A stretch of 26,423 nucleotides of DNA from Parasitella parasitica (lineage: Eukaryota; Mucoromycota; Mucoromycetes; Mucorales; Mucoraceae): NCBI GenBank assembly GCA_025201805.1, contig MU619280.1:1-26423 (forward strand). Reading direction: 5' to 3'. The position numbers and the translations under genes are program-made. The first letter of the stretch is position 1; every line of letters begins with the position of its first letter. The notes below the pieces were generated by a model. That model was not told the DNA's origin. It saw nothing but the letters and a program-made list of their open reading frames with translations, and did not search any database. Of this stretch, positions 21,101 through 26,423 are shown one piece after another.

Positions 21101-24100
21101 TTATACCTAAAGCGATTGCAGCTGCAGAGTATGATTGGTCTCCTGCACCACCCGTCAAGCAACATCTTGGCAATCTTCAAGCTACTTTGAACAGGATGCG
21201 TCTTTACTGTCGCAAGGATATCTTTATTGCTGATGACGAAACCAAGGATCTTCCTCTAGAAAAATTTATGACCGAGATGATCGAACAAGTCAAGTATTTC
21301 CAAAAGGAAACGCCTTCAGTCATGACAGATGAAAACAAATCGCTTGTCAAGAACCAAAAGCTGCTCAAAAAGAAGGCCTTGGTTGACTTTTTGAAGGAAC
21401 TTCGTCGTCTCGGTCTCAAATCTCGCCCTGGAAAGATGAAGGAACAGAATGCTGATATCGCCATTCTTTTCCGCCTACAAGTTGCTAATTTGGAGTTGGT
21501 GATTCAAAACAGGGATCTTCAAAAGGAGCAACTGTCTAGCTACTCGTTGGCTTCGCCTGATATGCTGGAACAGTGGAAGAAGGCCAATGATTACTATTTC
21601 CGCTGTATCGCAAGGTTGACTCATCTGAGAAGTATCAGCGTCACTAACGTAAGCAAGGATCTCTCTATGCTTGAAGTAGAGCGTTCTTTGAGTGCAACTG
21701 AGCACATGTTCTCACTTATCAACAAGGAACGCAGTTTGATGGCCCGTTTTGAAGAGCGCATGCAAACACTTCAAGGTGCTGCTGTTCAACTTGCTTCCTT
21801 GTACGATTCCTTCTCTCAAGGTCAGACTATTGTTAATGATGCTGAATTGGGATGTCGCTTGACAAACCACAAGGTCCACATCGATAAGCTTGCCTTGTTC
21901 TTGAATCAAGCGGTTGCGGCCATCACTCTACAAGCTGGCTCCGTTGGCCAACACACTTTGAAAGATCTACAATCCATGTTCCGCGATGTTCAGAAGATTC
22001 AAAAGACTATCGATTATTGGTTTGTGCAGCGTTACCTTTATCCCAGAGCTACGACAGGGCTTGAATTCTCTCTGCTTTCCGCCGATGTCGAAAAGCTGAT
22101 TGACTCTCATTTGGAAAAGATTGAACTGATTCATACGCTGTTGGTGTCTGCCATGCAGGTCTTGCCTCAGTCTAGCCATGTGCTGTTTCCCATCACTCAG
22201 TTCATTCAAAACATGCAACTTGCTGTCACTGCTTCCAAGTCGGCTGATGAACCAGTTGATGTCGAGACGTCTATGGTGGATCTCCGTGAAAAGATTCATG
22301 GATTGGTGGACACTACTCTAGTCTCTATCCAAGACCTCAAGAAGGCTAATGCTCCTCCTGCAAAAGATAAATCTACGCTGACTCAAGACGCTGAAGATGA
22401 GGATGAGGATGAGAATGACACAGAAAGCATGTGCCAAGATTATATCCGTCTTCAAAATACCAAGCAATTTGCGCTTGCTAACGCACTTCATCTTGAAGCT
22501 GCTTCGAAGCGTTGCGTTGAAGTCCTAACTATTGCTCATAATTTGGCGGCTCGTTTCTCCAGCCAGCCTTCTATAGTGCAAGAAATCTCTCGTTTGTTGC
22601 AAGAAGCCTATCCTTTCCTTCAGCAATATATGCTTATTGCTCAACACACTCTTAGCAAAATACTGCTTCATCACAAATCCATGGCTAAAATGACGTATTG
22701 TTTGGTCAATTCATTCAGTATCATCATTACCAAGGGTTTCTGTATGCCTGCTGGTGCTGACGATGGCGAAGAAGGCGAGGCTGACGGTACAATGTCAGGT
22801 ACTGGTATGGGCGAAGGTGAAGGCACCAAGGATGTCAGCAACGAAATTGAAGATGAAGAGCAAGTCCTTGGGACTCAGAACGAAGAGCGCAATAACGATG
22901 ATAAGCAGGACACCAAAGAAGAGAAGAATGGTATGGATATGGAGAATGACTTTGATGGCAATCTCGAAGACATTGAACAAGACAAGGACAAGGAAGAGGG
23001 TGACTCTGAAGATTCAGACTCTGACGAAGAAGATCCTGATGAGCAAATCGGTGATGTCGATGACATGGATCCTGATGCTGTCGATGACAAGATGTGGGGC
23101 GACGAAGCAGAAGAGAATTTGAAAGAAAGTGACAAAACTGTTGATGATCAGGGTAACCAAGATCAGCAAAAAGAGTCTGAAATCGTTGCCAAGGAAGAGC
23201 AAGATCAACAAAATGATAATAAAGGTGAAAAACCAGAGAAATCAGACAAGAATGATAAGCAGCAGGAGGCTGACGGTGAAGAAGGAGATGGTGACGAGGA
23301 GATGGACGAGGAGGATCAAGACGGCGGTGAGGATGATGAGGAAAATGACGCTGAAGGAGAGGGCGAAGACGAAAATGACATAGAGAACAAGGCTGGGGAG
23401 CAATTGAATGCTGAAATCCCTGAAGCTGAAACACTTGAGTTACCGGATGATTTGAATATGGACGGTGACGACGATGGAGATGACGAAGGAGACGACGGGC
23501 AAGAAAAGAACGATCCCATGGATATGGACGAGCAGCCAGCTAAACAAAATGAAGAGGAGCAACTTCCCGAAGAAGATGAGAATGCCGAAGCATTCCATGA
23601 TGCCTTGGATGACGTTGATCAAAATCTTAACGAAGATGAAGAAATGGCTGATGCCTCTGCTCAAATGGACACAGAACAAGGTGAAGGCGAACAAGATGAA
23701 GAGAACAATGCCTCTGGTGATGACCAGAAGGAGGATGAAGAACTCGCACCTGAAGTCGGCGATTCTGAACAACAGCAAAAGAATGGCCAAATTGAAGAGG
23801 ATGAGCAAGATGGGGAAGAAGAGAATAAGGCTCAAAACAGAGAACAACCTAATAGCGATGCTACTGCTGATAACCAGTTTGGTGTTCAAGGTGAATCTGG
23901 AAAACAAAGCAGGAGCTCTGCTGGCAAAGAGGAAGGCCAAGATGACACTGCTGACATGAATGACGCCCAAGATGAAACTGCCGAAAAGAAAGAGCAAAAC
24001 GGCAAATCTGAACGAGGTGCTAATCAAGCCAATGAAGAAGAAGATGCCGAAAACGACAAACAAGGTGATCAGGAGACTGAGGAGCAAGAAGCTAAAGACG

Positions 24101-25524
24101 CACAGTCCAACCCTCAAAGAAGTCTGGGTGATGCTCTGGAAAAATGGCGTAAGAGATTAGCGGATCTGGACGACGAAGCTGACGATAGTGAAGAAGAAGC
24201 TGACGCTGATAAGGAAAAGAAGACTGATGATCCAGACACTGAAGAAGCCAAGGTAAACGAAGAAGACTCATTTGAATATGTCAAGAATGATGAAGATGCC
24301 CATGATATGCAAACAATGGGTAACGCTCAGCCTGATCAAGTGCAGGACCTCAAGATGGGTGGCATAGACGAAGAAAAGGAGGATTCCAAAGAGACATCTG
24401 GTGAAATGGATGTTGATCAACAAGCAGATGATGTCGATACCATGCCCTTGCCTCGCGATACCTTGGAAATGTCTGGTTCTACCGATATTCAAGGCGCTAT
24501 TTTGACCAAAAGGTTACCTGAACAGCCAGTAATGGACGAAAGTGAAGTGTTGACGGTGGACGAGTCTGTTGTAGCTCGTGAGCCTCTAGAACAAGAAGAT
24601 ATTGAGCGTATGAGAGATGAACTAGAGACTCAAGTGTCAGATTGGAGAGAGGATGGCCGTGATATCAATAAGGCTCGTGAACTCTGGCAAGGATATGAAA
24701 ATTTGACTCATGATCTTGCCATGAGATTGTGTGAACAGCTTCGTTTAATTCTGGAACCTACTTTAGCTACTAAATTAAAGGGCGACTATCGCACTGGTAA
24801 GCGTCTCAATATGAAGAAGATTATTCCATATATTGCTAGTCAGTTCAAGAAGGACAAGATTTGGTTGCGTCGTACCAAACCTAGTAAACGTCAGTATCAA
24901 GTTATGATTTCAGTGGATGATTCAAAGTCGATGTCTGAATCTCATTCTGTTCAACTTGCCTATGAAGCTCTGTCGCTCATCTCTAAAGCATTATCGCAGC
25001 TTGAAGTGGGTGATATTTCCATTACGTCTTTTGGTGAACGTGTCCGTTTATTGCATCCATTTGATCAGCCATTTACTACCGAATCTGGTGCTAATGTTAT
25101 TCAACAGTTCACATTTGCTCAACAAAAGACTTACGTCAAGAACTTGATAGAAACATCTGTCGGCCTGTTTGAAAGCGCCAAACACTTTTCTGGTGTTGGC
25201 AATGCTGAACTCTGGCAATTACAATTGATTATCTCGGATGGTATTTGTGAAGATCATAATACGCTGCGTGCACTTGTTCGAAACGCATTGGAGCAACAAA
25301 TCATGATGATATTTATCGTTGTCGATAACAAGCCTGAAAAAGATTCTATTTTGAACATGACGAATGTCAAATACACGATCAAGGATGGCAAATACGGTAT
25401 TCAAATGAACCCCTATCTTGAAACTTTCCCCTTCCAATATTTTATGGTTTTACGTGATATTAATTCACTCCCTGAAGTGTTATCTGATGCTCTGCGACAA
25501 TACTTTAGCTTTGTGTCTGCTTAG
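9121..25524 (+). CDS. MDN1: Midasin (Mdn1/Rea1), dynein-like AAA+ ATPase of 60S ribosome maturation
   Basis: Nuclear motor that pulls assembly factors (Ytm1, Rsa4) from pre-60S particles by binding their UBL domains. Exons: 9121-9608, 9679-9757, 9807-10111, 10177-18184, 18241-18456, 18523-25524; phases agree and give 5365 residues from the first ATG, between yeast (about 4910) and human (about 5600). After an N-terminal domain come six AAA modules with Walker A motifs GVTGAGKT (380), GETGTGKT (725), GPTSAGKT (1143), GETGCGKT (1442), GSPGVGKT (1776) and GPTASGKT (2086). Walker B motifs are IEDID, LLDEIN, VLDELN, LLDEIS, LLDELN and a degenerate IDNAN (2268-2272) in AAA6, as known for the family. 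AAA2 carries the expected long insert. Then follow a long helical linker, a D/E-rich region (about 4440-5010), a basic stretch and the C-terminal MIDAS domain. Start is uncertain: ATG 9193 or 9214 are alternatives; a TGA lies five codons before 9121. Confidence 0.98.
22747..24450 (+). other. MDN1: MDN1 D/E-rich low-complexity region
   Basis: Codes about residues 4441-5008, dominated by Asp, Glu, Gln, Asn and Lys. It begins just after KGFCMPAG and contains the family-typical GEGEGTKDVSNEIEDEEQV segment. In Mdn1 this flexible region links the linker to the MIDAS domain. The reading frame is open throughout; purine-rich codons make the opposite strand artificially open too. Confidence 0.9.
24769..25521 (+). 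other. MDN1: MDN1 basic segment and MIDAS (VWA-like) domain
   Basis: A basic stretch (RTGKRLNMKK, KDKIWLRRTKPSKRQ) comes directly before the metal-ion site D5164-D-S5166-K-S5168. The domain continues with TSFGERVRLLHP (T5200) and ISDG (D5271). DxSxS plus the later T and D are the metal-coordinating pattern by which Mdn1 grips UBL domains of Rsa4 and Ytm1; all are present, so the domain looks functional. Confidence 0.92.
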
Positions 25525-25571
25525 TTTTATAATTATCGTATTATTATATTTTGGGTTTTTTTTTCAAAGTA

Positions 25572-25577
25572 AATAAA
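25572..25577 (+). terminator. MDN1 poly(A) signal AATAAA
   Basis: AATAAA 47 bp after the TAG stop, preceded by a T-rich stretch, as expected for a short fungal 3' UTR. Confidence 0.6.
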
Positions 25578-25951
25578 AAAATGCTGTTTGAAAAAGCCAT
25601 CTTCAAGTCAACAATTGCCATGCCGTTATCTATCGATAACAGAAATAGCTGATTATCTATAACAAGCCATAAATGTACATACTTCGCCATGTATTTACCT
25701 AATTGTCATATATTTACGTTTCCCTTTGGTTCAATATTAGTTTTTATTTATATGAACACAGAAACAATATAATAATTTATTGTTTTATGACCAATAGCTA
25801 CGCTGGACATCACGTATACTGGGATATGTTTGTAATGAAGAGGATAGGACTTTCCAGCTTCGATTGGTAACTGTAGTATTGACATCTTGATTCAGGATTC
25901 AATATAAGCGCTATTCAGACATAACACAATGCTTCAAAATCACAGTTGACT

Positions 25952-25986
25952 AAATGGTTACACGCAAAGTCTGTGTGTACCTGACA
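25952..25986 (+). repeat. 35-bp dispersed repeat, second copy
   Basis: Matches 1671-1705 at 31 of 35 positions in the same orientation (AAATGGTTACAC...CTGACA). Within it, GGTTACAC and GTGTACC are near-inverted arms. The two copies share nothing obvious on either side, so it may be the conserved end of a transposable element. The sequence to its right (CCCCTGATTACAG, then GCGTAAAGTGAGCC) may be the element body. Confidence 0.55.
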
Positions 25987-26423
25987 CCCCTGATTACAGT
26001 TCACAATGCGTAAAGTGAGCCGAAAAAGGTAGTTTATCTAAAATTTATTGAATTTTGCCAATAACACTGGATATATTATATTCAGAAAAGTAGCCAATGC
26101 GAACACTTGATAATACCAGTAATCTTTTACTGTATATAACTTGTAAAAATAAAACTTTATGTCAACAGCCGCCATTACCGTTCGCGAATGTTACACTTTT
26201 GATCCCCTACATGTGTTTTGCTCGGTATTTGAGCGTCATAACAAATTAGCCATATGGCATTTAATAGAATTATTTTTTTATTTGTATAATGAGAACGAGA
26301 TATTCGCAATTCTTTTATATCTCGCCAAAGTTAGACGTATGCCACTCAACCCGTGAAACTCACTGTTCACTTGTTTGTCTTTTTTGCCACATCTTGGTTG
26401 CATCTACTCCAAACTGATCATTT

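Larger units (their letters stand above)
25525..26423. other. MDN1 downstream spacer
   Basis: AT-rich DNA with the MDN1 3' UTR and poly(A) signal, then a 35-bp dispersed repeat (25952-25986). No gene is recognisable. A 65-codon plus-strand frame at 26159-26356 and a 45-codon minus-strand frame at 25885-25748 have no known domain. Confidence 0.6.

Noticed and set aside
23440-24117. 225-codon and other long minus-strand frames opposite the D/E-rich region
   Set aside because: Purine-rich GAA/GAT/GAC codons remove stops from the opposite strand, giving Phe/Leu/Ile/Ser-rich artefacts.
25748-25885. 45-codon minus-strand frame downstream of MDN1 (LPIEAGKSYPLHYKHIP)
   Set aside because: Protein-like composition but too short, with no known motif or promoter evidence.
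26159-26356. 65-codon plus-strand frame near the right edge
   Set aside because: No recognisable domain; short, in AT-rich DNA, with no splice or homology support.

Overview
The window is nuclear DNA from a filamentous, early-diverging fungus, most likely Mucoromycota (Mucorales-like). The evidence is indirect: AT-rich spacers, short introns of 44-70 nt with GTAAGT-like donors, two fungal/metazoan housekeeping proteins of recognisable type, and a Ty3-like Gag fragment. No species can be named from the sequence alone.

Layout. 1-1705: 5' part of a Ty3/Gypsy-type retroelement on the minus strand (Gag ORF, possible primer binding site, possible LTR); its pol part, if present, lies beyond the left edge. 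1739-1836: an intronless tRNA-Leu(CAA) gene, minus strand, with an oligo-T terminator. 1837-5207: about 3.4 kb of AT-rich spacer with several perfect hairpins, low-complexity tracts, LTR-like promoter motifs and what look like decayed coding remnants on the minus strand (best at 4390-5050). 5208-8300: USO1 (p115-type vesicle tethering factor), plus strand, rebuilt here as 11 exons. 8301-9120: spacer. 9121-25524: MDN1 (midasin, the giant AAA+ ribosome-maturation ATPase), plus strand, 6 exons, complete and intact. 25525-26423: spacer with a second copy of a 35-bp repeat that also occurs beside the tRNA.

The two large genes are neighbours in the same direction but act in unrelated processes: ER-to-Golgi vesicle tethering, and removal of assembly factors from pre-60S ribosomal particles. 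They are not an operon; each has its own spacer and AATAAA signal.

I saw no sign of a new multi-gene system. The observations most worth checking are the retroelement end next to a tRNA gene, the shared 35-bp repeat, the decayed minus-strand reading frame at 4390-5050, the GC-AG intron and 66-nt exon in USO1, its unusually short coiled-coil tail, and the ambiguous MDN1 start region with a hairpin and an opposing 104-codon frame.
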